From positions 63,371-127,370 of the forward strand of contig MNCI01000996.1 of NCBI GenBank assembly GCA_015680685.1: DNA of 64,000 nt. Reading direction: 5' to 3'. This document shows positions 23,686 through 35,699 of this stretch, piece after piece. The position numbers were made by a program, and so were the translations under genes. Under the pieces are notes generated by a model. That model made no database searches, was not told the DNA's origin, and saw only the letters and a program-made list of their open reading frames with translations. How positions within the stretch are numbered: position 1 is the first letter of the stretch; each line of letters begins with the position of its first letter. This stretch comes from Gnetum montanum. Lineage: Eukaryota > Streptophyta > Gnetopsida > Gnetales > Gnetaceae.

Positions 23686-24206
23686 CCATCTTTAATAATT
23701 TACATTTTTCTTTATTAATAAATACAATATTGATGGTAATTAATTTCTTATAATTTAGATGTAAGTATTTTGATTAATTAGAAATTGTATTTATTTTAAA
23801 TGGTTTAGAAATATTTTCTTCTTGAATTTCAATTTTTTCTTGATCCTTTTGTATAGTTAGATTGCAAAACTTCATATTATAAGTCATCTTCTTAATCCAC
23901 TTTTTCAACATAGGAATTGGTTAGCTATTATGTAGGTTCCATGTATATTTTAGATATTTTTGCTTGATTTTCAACTAGCCATTGGGTGTTTTCTTGTTTG
24001 TTGATTATCACATATACAATTTTCTACATACACTACTCTTCTTCACAATTATTACATGCTAGGCTAGTGAGAGTTTTGATATTTTATACAAAGCTATACC
24101 AAGTTTCATCATAGGTAATTCATGTAAATTTCTTCCTCCTTACTATATCATGTTTATTTTCCTTGAAAAGTTTCTAGGAAAATCTCTAGTGCTTAAATTT
24201 TTATTC
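23686..24206. other. Spacer between LTR and element A
   Basis: About 520 bp of AT-rich sequence with no recognisable gene or repeat. Confidence 0.5.
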
Positions 24207-24211
24207 ATAGT

Positions 24212-25076
24212 TGATGATTAGTGGGTATGCCCTATGCCCAACCATACGAATTACAAGTGTTCACGCACAATCTAGTGAAATTACATTGATGGAACTAGTT
24301 GTGGCATCTAGATTATTAAGCATTGATTGTAGAATGTTGTCTTCCCACTTGGACTAGTAGTAACCTTGTTATGTATGGTTTAGTCCAAAGTGAGGCATAT
24401 GATGGTTGATGTTGTTGCAGCCTTAAAATAATCTTAACAATAATAAAGAAATTAATTATTTAATCTAATTAATGACAAGAAGATGAAGTATAAACTAGTC
24501 TAAGGGCAATAACAATCTATTCCCAGCTTGCTATACACATCTTGAACTCATGTATCCACTATTGGGATTAGCAAGCATTATGCTACTGGGCAAACCAAGC
24601 AATAACAATATTGGGATTACCAAGAAAATATGCGTTTGTGCTTGAAAGATGATTGCACTCATTCTTTGAATTGATTATTATGCATGAAATGTAAATATTA
24701 ACTAAGTGCATGAAAATTAAAGTGCATTGAAAGTAAATCTAGTCTATTCCAAGTACTACAAGATCTATCAAGGAGTTCATCTTTATTGTTGTTCACATCA
24801 AAGTATCTAGGTACAATAGTGTTCAAATAAAGATTCATACACTTCTCAACTCCTACTATGTACACCTAGAAAATATTCTAATTGTCATAGGAAAAAATGC
24901 AAGAACTTTGCTATGCTACTAAATGAATGATGCCTTAAATGCAGTAGGTGCATGTATCTATATAGGCAAGACTAGACAGTCTGTTGATGTGTATGCACTG
25001 ATGAATCAAATCATGCAATGAGGGGATCATGTTGATGCATTCATGTCGATGCGACCTAAACAACAATGATTTATCA
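24212..25076 (-). repeat. 3' LTR of element A
   Basis: 865 bp, TG...CA ends, roughly 80% identical to 30860-31709 by eye. TATA-like CTATATAGAT near 24955-24964. Beside it, on the - strand, GTTGGAGGTA precedes the LTR and corresponds to the polypurine tract CATGGGGGTA of element B. Confidence 0.9.
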
Positions 25077-25399
25077 TACCTCCAACACTAATTAAAATTC
25101 ATCCTTGAGTGAACAAAAGGAGGAACAAGCTTTGTCAAAAATTTGGGAAGGTATGGGATTATTGATTGACTGCCTGACTGACTTGAATTGACTCAAATTG
25201 ATGCTAAGTGCCCAGGTGCATGGATTTATAACTTTTAAGAAAATAGGCATTCATGAAAATAAAATTAACACCATTATAAAATTTGATAGCTGAACACCTA
25301 TGGTGGTTGTAGATGATAAGAAAATCAAATGGTCCCAAGAGGTGGAAGCTCCTGAGGTGTTGAAGGTCCTTCTCCTAGCTTTGGTGAATGCGATGGTTA

Positions 25400-26332
25400 C
25401 AGTTGAGGATGTGGCGAGTGTGGTTGTCCTGTTGCAATTGCAACTACTAGTAGAAGAGGAAATACATCTAATAATGCATTTATCTTCTCCTCCTTACTTC
25501 AAGGATCATACACAGTCCATGCAATATCACCAATATGGACCAGTACAAGAACATCCCAGGGATAGGACATGGTAAGAAATAACTTCTTAACATTAAAAAA
25601 CTAGGCAATGAATTGTTTGCATTCGATGTTGAATGCTTTGATTGCATTCTATAGCTTCTAGTAGTCACTCATTCTTCTAGCTAGGTTCTCAACCATTGAT
25701 TGTTAATATGTGAATCACTCTTTAAGAAATTTGAGTTTAGCATTGGCTATTTCGAGCTTTTGCTTTAAGTCCTTATGGTTATTGAACTCAATCTCATATA
25801 AAAGGTACAAGTTGGCTACTTGCTTTTCCAATTCCAACCTTATCCTTCTGGTAGTTAGCATTACCAAGTTTGCATAATGGAGGTTCGCAAACTCCATGTA
25901 CTTTGTCATTTCCTAGATTTGCAACTCCTTGATATGGATTTATACTTTGTTGTATGCATTTAATCCATCAAAAATGGGTTGCCATACATCACCTCCTTAT
26001 TGGAGTTGCTAGAGGGCCTCGTTCACCCTAGCCTTCACTAGTTGGATCTCTTTCTCATTGACCTCTTTGAGAAAACCAACCTAGTCCCTATGCTAGTTCT
26101 TGATCCTTTTGAACTTGAGGGCCTTATTTTTCTAGGTAGTGATCTTAATTGCTAATTTCTAGCAATGAGTTTAAAATTACTTCATCAAGAAATTTCTATT
26201 TTTTACAACCAACCTCAGGTCCATGATTATCTTGGCAAGCTACTCTTGTTGTTGGCCCCTTCTAGTTCTTGATCACTTTTCCCTTGGTTGGGATGATATT
26301 GTATCCCCTCCTTGTTTAGGTCTTGGTGCCAT
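25400..26332 (-). pseudogene. Coiled-coil ORF in the env position of element A
   Basis: The frame appears to start at MAPRPKQGGDTISSQPREK (ATG near 26332). With stops it runs through LAKIIMDLRLVVKNRN, FLKEVNEKEIQLVKARVNEA, PIFDGLNAYNKV and KELQI.EMTKYMEFANLHYA, then a fully open 64-residue stretch 25909-25715 (RRIRLELEKQVANLYLLYE, LKQKLEIANAKLKFLKE) with strong heptad character. It lies between the tail and the 3' LTR, where Athila elements may carry an env-like ORF. I see no signal peptide or membrane segment. A second copy is at 8836-10400. Function unknown. Confidence 0.5.
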
Positions 26333-26554
26333 CTGTAATCACAACATGACCAAGGTTTAGCATTTGATGTGTAACATGGAGCACTTGAATACCTTGTCTC
26401 TTTGGATCAGTTACATTTTGTCTATGTTGTGATTTTGGCAGATTGATTATTTTAATATTATTTTACTTAGATGGTTGCTAGAGTTCATTGAAATGGTTTA
26501 CCTCTTATGAATTAGTGATTTTAATATTATTTTATTAGTTAAACCTTGTGGGAG

Positions 26555-26877
26555 NNNNNNNNNNNNNNNNNNNNNNNNNNNNNNNNNNNNNNNNNNNNNN
26601 NNNNNNNNNNNNNNNNNNNNNNNNNNNNNNNNNNNNNNNNNNNNNNNNNNNNNNNNNNNNNNNNNNNNNNNNNNNNNNNNNNNNNNNNNNNNNNNNNNNN
26701 NNNNNNNNNNNNNNNNNNNNNNNNNNNNNNNNNNNNNNNNNNNNNNNNNNNNNNNNNNNNNNNNNNNNNNNNNNNNNNNNNNNNNNNNNNNNNNNNNNNN
26801 NNNNNNNNNNNNNNNNNNNNNNNNNNNNNNNNNNNNNNNNNNNNNNNNNNNNNNNNNNNNNNNNNNNNNNNNNNNNN
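26555..26877. other. Assembly gap
   Basis: 323 undetermined bases inside element A. Confidence 1.
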
Positions 26878-28340
26878 GATATAGATGTAGAGAAAAATTT
26901 TGCACTTGTAAAAGCTAAGAAAAAATAAAGAGTTTTTGCATAAAATTGGAGTCCAAAGAAAGCCAAAAAATCCTAGAACATGATGGAATGCTTGAAGAGG
27001 GATAGAATATGCATAAAAAAGGAGATTTCATTTGGAGAACATTCATTAAGAAGTGCAAAACTAGATGTAATTAACGTGGATTGCAAAAAATTTGAAGGAA
27101 AAATGCCTAAGGGATGAGAAACCTAACCAGTCTAATTAAGAAGTGTGCAAGTGGATCCTCCCCATAGCAAGTGCATGTCCTTAAACCAAGGAGTCCATGG
27201 ACCCTATGGATGATTAATGATTATGATTAGTTAAGGACCAAATCACCAAAGAAACCATTAGAGAAATTTGATTGTATTAAACAAAGATACTAAAACAAAC
27301 ATGAGAAAGGTAGTGAGGTGAGTGATGGAGAGCATAGGTGGATGAGAGAGTGTGGCATGGAGTCTTGTATCATGGTTACATGAAATTCCCTATGGATTAT
27401 GTGGCTAATATGACATGGTAACCTCCATCCTTAGTCTGAATTAATACCAATGACTTTTAGTGACTTCACATTGACACCTCTAGACTAGTCCATGCCCCAA
27501 GGTGTAAGAATACCCTCACAGATCAATCACCATTCCAGAGAAAGAAGAAAAGAAAAGCAAGAACTGGGAAGGGCCTTAGTTAGAGGGGTGCCTTCAGGCA
27601 TGGGTAACATATCTCTCCAGCCCATAACCAATGCTTGTAGACTGTTATTATGTCTTAAGGGGTATGATTTCAATTCCCATTGTTATTTTTGTTTTTTCAT
27701 TATTTTATTTTTTTTAATTTTCTATTTTTGTTTTCAATGGAAGCCAAACCATGCAAAGACTTAGCTTCTTATTTATTAGTCACTATAGGAATGGAAAAGG
27801 ACTTGTGAAGATACAAATGAACCTTAGAAGGTAGGCATGTATAAAAAGTGTAAAATCTCCTTGAGGTCACATCCTTATCTATCCATTTAATCGATCCCAA
27901 GTTTGAAAACTACCAAGGTCACAAGTTCATTATAAGTTTCATTTAAGAAGGGACTTGATACTTCGAAAATAAGGGAACACCATAGAGTTTTGTGGATAGA
28001 TGGATGAAATAGATTCACTACCTATTAATCATGAAAAGAAACAATGTCTTAGTTATCAAAATCAAAATTCAAAGATAGAACCCAAACATTTGTAATCAAA
28101 TAGGATTATAAAGTATAAACCACCATCAATTAGTAGCTATAGCCACATCAAGTCCTGGTGGCAATAAAGAAAAAGAAGAAAAATTTAAGAAAAACACAAA
28201 TAAAATACAGTAAAATATGGAAAAAATTGTAAAATATTTAAAAGAATGAAAAATATATGAAGAATGATGTAAAACAAAAAATGAAAAAGCAGTTATTAGT
28301 TCTTGGTTCAAGATGTAGGATCTCCCCCATGACTAGGCTC
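26878..28340 (-). repeat. Non-coding tail of element A
   Basis: Collinear with 59.6-61.2 kb of element B: shared blocks include GTGACTTCACAT..GACA, ATCACCATTCCAGAG, GAGGTCACATCC, GTTTTGTGGATAGATGGATG, the A-rich stretch 28150-28290, and the boundary motif CTCCCCCATGACT at 28323. One copy of the GACATGGGTCACATGTC-type motif is at ~27596. No ORF is conserved between A and B. Confidence 0.7.
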
Positions 28341-28349
28341 AATACTAGA

Positions 28350-30734
28350 ATAAGGACTAATAAGTGAGTTATATGTTTCCATGCATTTTGTGGATGGTTT
28401 AGCATTATTATTCTTGAGCCACTAGGGTTCTCTTAGTTTAGTGGCTACTGTTCAGATGTGGTCATGCATAGACATTTATTCCTTAAGTTTGTTATGGGTT
28501 GGTGTAGGGATCATGTTGATGCTTTGAGCATTCAACCAACACTTACACCCTTTATGTCTCTCCACAATAATAGGTTCATCTTTTACATTTTGTGCTAAAG
28601 TAGTGATAGTTGTTGGATTTTTTGTAGGATTGGAAGACATTGTATCTACAAGGAAGGGTGTTTTACCAAATTGGCCTTGTGCTGGTGTTGATGAGCTAGT
28701 AGGCCTCTAAGTTTTATTCACATGAGTGGGAACCATCCTAAAGAAAGGATGTTTCTGAGACTTTTGTGGAGACCTACTAACATTATTATTTGATTGTATG
28801 TTCATAACACAAGTTTCATTCTTCCATTGAGATTATGGTGCCAATCCTTCTTGCATTGTTGGTGGTGGCATATGATGAATGGAATTACAAAAGTAGTGAG
28901 GATGTAATGAAGGATTAGAGGTACAAGATAGTGATCCCATTGGAGATGTTGTGGGTTGATGATATTCAAAAGAGTGGTAGTAGTAATTTGAGGTAGAGGA
29001 AGTAGAACTAGTTGGAGAAACAAATTGTTGAACATAGTAGCCATGAGGGTTTGGTTGGTAATAAGGGTACTACTAATATGTTGATGGCCTCCCCCACAAC
29101 TATGGGCTTTTCCACTATTGTTGATAGTAGTGTTGAGGCTAATAGGAGGTCCCACTAGGATAGTACAATTAACTGTAATATTGTCTATAATTTCCTTGTG
29201 GATAGAGTAATCTCCTAGGATTTTTCTTCTATATGAAATTAGGGTTCAAAGAAAAAGCTTTAAAATCTAGTAGATGTAATAAAATTGAGCAATAGTCATT
29301 TGGATGATCATATTAGCAGATGTTACATCCATCATCCTCTTTTGTATTTGAGTCTATAACCTCTTCTACTACAACCATTTTTCCTTTTTTCTGATAAGTA
29401 TTTCTATCCATTTCATTTTTCTTTTTCCTCTTCTTGTTTTAATCACTTGATTCTTTTTGCACTGCCTTCTCTTCTATGGTTTCCAAGTTGGTTGTAACTT
29501 TTTCATTCATCAACTCCCACATCTTATTGAACCTTTCTTTAATATTAGTAATAGCCTTTTGTATTGGCAAGGTTTTTTGTGAGATCAACTCATTGAGAGC
29601 TTTATCTTTTTCCTTATCATACATATGGACCTCTCTTGTTTGAAGAGTTGGATCCTACTCATATTCCTCAAAACTTCCTTTTACATATCTCTCCTTCTTC
29701 TTTTGGCACCTATTCAACTAGCCTTTGTATCTGATGGGATTTCAATTTGAATAATCGACCTTGGGCATAAGTCCCAAGGGTGACCCTCATTTGCATATGA
29801 AGTCCATTTATGATGTGGAAAAGCTAATCTTTTTGAGAGAAATCATGGCTTGTTTTTCTTACTTTCATCCTTAGATTTGTTTTCTCAGGTTGGAAACTAT
29901 CACATAGGTTTGGTATTTCTTGTTAATGAGTTCTAGCATTATGGACCACTGGTGGATTAAACTCAGTTCCAACAATCTATACCTACTTTTAGCTTCATCT
30001 ATTAGTGTCGTAGGAAAGAGTTTAAGATTTTGCTACTTGTGTTTAATGTTTTGCAATGCATAGGCATCATGGATGCTTGTAAATGATGTTGTGGATTAGA
30101 ATTTTAGTTTCCTTTAAATTTAGAAATGTTGTTCATATTTAGCTAATTGATGTAGTTGTCCCTTTGATGCCTTTGGTATATTTGAACTACCTCCCTAATC
30201 TGTGTCATGTCACTGGTAGCCAACTAGGGTTCATCAGTATCAGACATGTCATGGTGATAATCTCTATTTCTTATTTATATTATGATGATGAACTTGCCTA
30301 TGCTCACTTTGTTGTCTTTGATCTTGCCCTTGGGTTTGATTTCTATCTCCATATTGACCCTTTAGTAGAGCTCTATCTCTACACCTACATTCATCTTCAT
30401 CAGAACTAGACATTAAAGAGGAAGAGGAAGATGGGGAACTAGGAGAATCACCATGGCTCCTATATCTTCCACCATGGTCTCTTGATCTATCTTTTCTAGG
30501 TTTAGAGGAGGTCCTAGGCCTTGAGGTTCTCCTTATTCTAGCACTTGCTTCATCTCCTCTAGGGTTTTCTTTACCAGTTGAACATAGTATTTGCATGTAG
30601 TACAAGTCAAAATGAACATATGAAATCCTTGCTTGAGGTTGTTCACTCCAATCCTCTTTAGTATAGAACGTACCATTTCTCCTATGAGTGTTTTCATCAT
30701 ATGATGCATTACTAGTACTATTTGAAGAAGACAT
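28350..30734 (-). pseudogene. Gag of element A
   Basis: The ATG at 30734, ~100 bp past the primer site, opens a 156-residue frame (MSSSNSTSNASYDENTHRRN) with a basic, Ser-rich stretch (RTSRPRTSSKPRKDRS, SSPSSSSSLMSSSDEDE), matching B's N-terminus. The central capsid-like region is broken by stops. At 29624-29439 a charged segment (ITNIKERFNKMWELMNEK) matches B. The zinc knuckle near 29340-29300 reads GCNIC.YDHPNDYC, with one stop. A Pro/Gln-rich linker ends directly at the tail boundary near 28335 with no protease. Confidence 0.75.
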
Positions 30735-30834
30735 GTTTTTAATGTTTGTGAATTAAATTATTAATATTTTCTAAAAGATAAATATTTAATACTTTTACAA
30801 CAATCATTTATGATATAACCAATCTAGATAACTA

Positions 30835-30858
30835 GCACCATTCTTAACAATAGTGCCA
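30835..30858 (-). promoter_or_regulatory. Primer-binding site of element A, tRNA-Asp type, decayed
   Basis: The - strand reads TGGCACTATTGTTAAGAA one base after the LTR. Against the Athila consensus TGGCGCCGTTGCCGGGGA (recalled), the eight differences are all C-to-T or G-to-A. Confidence 0.75.
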
Positions 30859-30859
30859 A

Positions 30860-31709
30860 TGATGAATAATGGGTACCCCTTATGCCCAACCATATGAATT
30901 ACAAGCATTCACATGCAATCTAGCCAAATTCTATGGATGGAACTAGTTGTTACATCTAGATTGTTAAGCATTGTTTGTAGGACATTATCTTTCCACTTGG
31001 ACTAGTGGTAGCTTTGTTACATATGATTTAGTCCAAAGTAAGGCATATGATTGTTGATGTTGTTGTGGCCTTAAACTAATCTTACCAATAATAGAGAAAT
31101 TAATTACTTAATGTGATTAACAACAAGAAGATAAAGTCTAAACTAGCCTAAGGGTGATGAGTGTCCATTCCCAACTTTCCGTACATGTCCTAAAATTATG
31201 TATCCATTATTGGAATACCCAGTATTATGCTACTGGGAAAACCAAGCAATAACATTGTTGGGATTACCAAGCAAATATGTGTTTACACTCAAAACTGGTT
31301 GCACTCATTTCATCAATTGATTAACATGCATGAAATGTAAATATTGACCAAGTGCATGGGAAGTAAAGTGCATTGAAAATAAGTATAATCTCTTCCAAGT
31401 GTTAAAAGGTCTATCAAGAAGTTTGTCTTTATTACCATTCACACCAAAGTGTCCAAGTACATTAGTATTCGAATAGAGATCTGTAGACTTCTCAACTCCT
31501 ACCATGTGCACTTAAAAAATATTTTGACTATTACAGGAATGAACTACAAGAACTTTGCTATGGTTCTAAATGAACAATTTGTTAAATGTGGTAGGTACAT
31601 GCATTTATATAGACAAGGCTAGACACTTCATCGACATGTATGCATTGATGCATCAAATCATGCATCAATAGGTATGCATCAACACAACCCAACCAATAAT
31701 GATTCTTCA
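30860..31709 (-). repeat. 5' LTR of element A
   Basis: 850 bp. TATA box TATATAAAT on the - strand (31603-31611), ~100 bp from the LTR start. The U3 holds repeats of TGATGCAT/ATGCATCA at 31635-31690 and not GATATC. Confidence 0.9.
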
Positions 31710-31714
31710 ATAAT

Positions 31715-32202
31715 AATAAATCATGGACTTTTCATAGTGATAGAAAAGTCACCCTTATTATCCTCACTATGAATTACTAGAAAATCAATAGGATAGGATC
31801 ATCCATTAATAGTGATCAAATGATCTTCAACCTATCTCAAAGATAATATAACTAATTAATCTACCAACTCTAACTTAAGATCACTTATCTTTAGTGAGGT
31901 AAGTTTTAGGCTTGGTACATCTTCTTTAAGTTAAGATTTAGTTCTTAACCTAAAACTATTATGACTTTGCATGATGAATTTCCTCAAGTTTGCAACTAAA
32001 AAAGTGAGTTGTTAGGATCTTTTCTTTTCAAAGAAATATATCTTACTTTAATCCAACTTGTAACTGGTTGAGTAAACATGACTATCCTAATAGAATTTTA
32101 TGATTTTTTCTATTCTATTGATTATTGTTCTGGTAGATAAGAAGGTACATTTATTGCATTTTATGCCACTAGTTATTAAATTTCTAATGAATTAGATGGA
32201 TG
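31715..32202. other. Spacer between element A and the Tat element
   Basis: About 490 bp, AT-rich, no recognisable gene. It was adjacent to the sequence now at 55665 before the Tat insertion. Confidence 0.5.
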
Positions 32203-32207
32203 AATAG

Positions 32208-33345
32208 TGTAGCACCTAAAACATTTGGTGTTGAAACCCCAAAAAATTTAGAGTGGAATAGTTTTAATCTTAGATCCATGGACCTTGCAAAAAAGGATTC
32301 AAAGTGCCTTGGATGGTCTTGTTGACTACCTAGGGAGTTAAAGATTAATAACTGATGTATTAATAAAAATAAAAAAATGTATGCAATAGTGGTTTAAGCA
32401 TTAGATCCAATGAGTGAGAATAGAGAAATGAACAATGAATGTAGAAAAATAAAGAAAGATACAAATTTGTATTAATGCACTATAAAACAAAGGTTTAGGA
32501 AATACATATTGTGGGTTATAAAACTTGAGAACATGATAATATTTTTGATGCTTGATGTAGATAGCAGGGTGTATTCTAGCATGAAGTCTACACTTGTTCT
32601 TCTTCAATCAATCCACTCTCAAACTTTATTTGTTACAAGTTTTCTCTACTCTAGATGATTAGTGTTAGGGGATAAAATTGTTGCTAACTCTTGGGTATCT
32701 ACACTTCTCAAAAAGTCTCAAGTTAGCCTTGAATGAAAATTTTGTCAAAAGTCCTTTCAATGAAGCAAATTATTGTTTAAATAACTATTGGATCTTAATT
32801 TGTGGTTGAAAATTTTTTCCATGATTACTAATAGATTTTTGGCAAATTTTGGTGTGTTCAGGGCATCTTTTAGTAGCATATGAAGAAGTTTAGCTAATTT
32901 TTTTACCTTTACATGCTACCTCCACATACTACCGAATGTGTGGGATTTAGATGCCTAGTGTGTGGGCTTAAAGCCCAAATCCTATATGTTATCTTTGCGT
33001 ATTGTCTAATGTGTAGAACTGAAATGCTTAGCATGTGAGGTGAAAATACCAAATTTTGTAGCCTACAAAGAATTTTCAACCCTCAAAAACTAGGATACAT
33101 AGAATTTGCAGCTTTCACAAGTTGGAAGATAAGGAATTTACAGCTTATGAAGCATTTTCTTAGCCTCCCCAAGATGGGATGTATAAGGTCTACAACGTGT
33201 GAGCTACAAGTGTCAATTTTTACATTGAAAACTACTCTAAATTTCATTCATACAAGATCATAATTTTGGATTTTTTGGGTTTCCACTAAATTACAAAGAA
33301 TTTTAGTCATGGGCAATAACATGACTTTTTCTTTGGGGTGTTTCA
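32208..33345 (-). repeat. 3' LTR of the Tat element
   Basis: On the - strand it starts TGAAACACCCCAAAG and ends GGTGCTACA. Aligns with 54505-55659, roughly 80% by eye. The A+T-rich TATA-like ATTTAAAC lies near 32775-32790. The U3 (about 32910-33210) is rich in TGTGTGGGC/CACACTA-type motifs shared with the array at 38.2-39.95 kb. Confidence 0.88.
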
Positions 33346-33358
33346 TGAGTCCCTCTTT
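33346..33358 (-). promoter_or_regulatory. Polypurine tract of the Tat element
   Basis: AAAGAGGGACTCA on the - strand directly precedes the 3' LTR start TGAAACACCCC. Confidence 0.7.
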
Positions 33359-34490
33359 GTTGATGTTTTAAGAATTGATCCACAAGACATCAACAAAGAA
33401 TGTGAAACACTACTACAAGTTTCATCATCAATGCTTTTTCTTCATGTTTGATTCGATTGCTATGAAACCATTCGAAAGATTTCCTATGATGATGAAACGA
33501 GGTCATGATGAAGTATTACGATTTTGAGAAGAGATAAAGGCTTTATGGGCTATCAAAGTTAGTCATATGGGTTAACATAGAATTTCGAATATTGAAATCA
33601 TGATTATGGTATGGTAGTGACATGTGAACTAGCTACATAGATCTTCATGCTTTGGGCGAACTACTAGCTACTCAATAATGTGTTAGATGAACTAGCACTC
33701 CACTCTTGGGCTTCTTTGACCACAAGAATCTTTCTTTTGCTTGTTTTAGGCCATTGATTCAGCTTTAGGCTTCATTGGCCTCTTGGATTTCTTGGAAATT
33801 TGCTTCCCTTCCTTTTTTTTCTTTTTCTTAGATGAATGAAACCTTCATTGGGTTTCATTACCAAGGTCAAATTTTGTTTTGTTTTCTCATTGAATAAGAT
33901 GTGTTTCATCTAATGAACTTGATGTCAAAGCATGTTGAAGGAGATGGCATAGGCCCATGATGCATAAATGTAAAAAATAGGTTTTCATTGTTATTAGGAT
34001 AAGGAAAATTGTAATTTGATTATGGGGATATGATTTCAAGAGGGGTAATCAAAGTGGTGTAATGCACACACTTTTAGCAAATTTGGATAGGCTAACTAAA
34101 TCTTGTGCATCAAGGTTGTGTGGTAACTCACTACTACGATGAGTTGCATCCTTGCAATGAATTTAGGCTTTATTCTATAAGCACAACTCCAAGAGGATAA
34201 GAAAATAAGTCAAAAAATACATGTGCATATAAAAGATTGCATAAGATCGCATGAGGAAATAGTTAGAATATAGACCATCCATTACAATTGATACAACATG
34301 AGAAATGTATATTTTGTTTCATAGATTTATACAAGTTTGTAGTTTATTTATTATGCCAAAGAAAGTAAGAACTAGAGGTTTCATAGGCTCACTTGTTGTA
34401 GATTGTAAAGGAAATTAGTGTCCATCATTTGTTCATACCTATAAATAAAAGTAAACAAAGGCCTTGAGAAAATAGGTTAGTGTTAGATAT
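33359..34490 (-). other. 3' untranslated stretch of the Tat element
   Basis: About 1.1 kb between the integrase remnant and the polypurine tract, without recognisable coding similarity. Confidence 0.5.
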
Positions 34491-34499
34491 AATAAGATT

Positions 34500-35640
34500 T
34501 AAGATAGGAATGATTAATCAGATTGGCTAATTCATTCCCATCTATGTCTGCTAGTCTAAATGCTCTCTTGTAATAAGCTTTGGTAACCAAGAAAGGTCCC
34601 TCCCAATTGTCTGAGAACTTTTTTGCATGTTCATGAATGGTTTTAAGAACAAGGTCTACTTCCTTGGCTTTTCTTCTATTTGGATCATGATGATGTTGTT
34701 GCTTTAGCCTCTCTTGATATTATTTGATGTGAACTAGTGTCTATATTTGCTACTCTTCCACCAAGTCAAGGTCAATGGTATGTAGCTCCTTATTCTATTA
34801 ATCATTGATGAAGTTAGATAGAGCTAACCTTAGTGGTGGAACCTATAATTCAAGAGGAAAAAAAAACTTTAGACCTATAAAAAAGACTATCCATGGTGAC
34901 ATTGGTCATAGTTTGAACAGTTGTTCTATAGGGCTAAAGTACAAGCATAAGCCACTCATGCCACTTATGTCTACTATTGTTTAGCATATTTTTGAGTAGA
35001 TTTATGGTGACCTTATTATTGGCTTTGGCTTGTCCATTGGATTGAGGATAATATGCTAAAGAAAAGGAATTCTCGATGCTTACTTGTTGACAAAAAGTTT
35101 ATGTTTCTTGGCTACTAAACTATGGTCCATTGTGTATGACTATAGTTAAGGGTGTGCCAAAATGGGATACTATATTATCTAATATGAATTTATAGACTTA
35201 TTGAGATGTCATTTTCCTTAGAGGAATATCTTACAATAACTTTGTAAAATATTAGGTTATGATAATGATGAAGCTATGTTCTACAAAAGATTTAGGTGTT
35301 ATAGATCCAACAATATCAATTTCTCATTATTGAAATGGCCACATGTATTTAACTAGTATGAAACTTAGTTGGTGACACACATATTAAGTTATTGTAATAT
35401 TGACAAGTATCACAAGTTTTAACCTTCTTCAAGTAGTCACTTTCCATATAGGGCCAATAGTATCCTAATCATCTAATCTTTAGAACCATAGCTCTAGGTC
35501 CTATATGTCCTCCACATACACCCTCGTGTAGTTGCTCAAGGATTGTGCAAGCTTTTATTTGCCCAAGCACATCAACAATATGCCATCATAGGATCTTTGA
35601 CATAGTGTGTTATTGGCTAAAATGACATTTTTTTTATCTT
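34500..35640 (-). pseudogene. Tat-type integrase
   Basis: The zinc-finger segment near 35560-35400 reads ILEQLHEGVCGGHIGPRAM...GYYWPYM...VKTCDTCQ, with the HHCC residues visible. In the core, GTPLTIVIHNGP (about 35160) has lost the second Asp (IHNG for TDNG), and YPQSNGQAKANNKV follows near 35035. LLKNMLNNSRHKWHEWL and PYRTT end the recognisable part near 34900. Family role: integration of the cDNA. Stops throughout. It precedes the 3' LTR, as in all Ty3/gypsy elements. Confidence 0.9.
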
Positions 35641-35699
35641 TTACATACAACATCCTTTTGAAAGGTAGTTAGGTTCTATGAAAAATCACCATGAATTAG

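Larger units (their letters stand above)
24212..31709 (-). mobile_element. Element A: complete pol-less Athila-type retrotransposon
   Basis: A 7.5-kb - strand element bounded by LTRs 24212-25076 and 30860-31709. Flanking 5-mers ATAGT (24207-24211) and ATAAT (31710-31714) differ by one transition. Order on the - strand: 5' LTR, primer site, gag 30734 to ~28350, non-coding tail, assembly gap, coiled-coil ORF 26332 to ~25400, 3' LTR. No protease, RT, RNase H or integrase is visible; part of the interior is hidden by the 323-bp gap, far too short for pol. It would need enzymes from related copies. Confidence 0.9.

Noticed and set aside
25300-25575. 91-residue + strand frame with a Val/Leu-rich stretch
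   Set aside because: It overlaps the - strand coiled-coil ORF and has no counterpart in the second copy.
26498-26966. Open frames spanning the run of undetermined bases
   Set aside because: They exist only because N codons are not stops; nothing is known across 26555-26877.
22807-31709. LTR at 22807 as the partner of an element A LTR
   Set aside because: It is in the opposite orientation, and element A already has two LTRs with near-matching target duplications.
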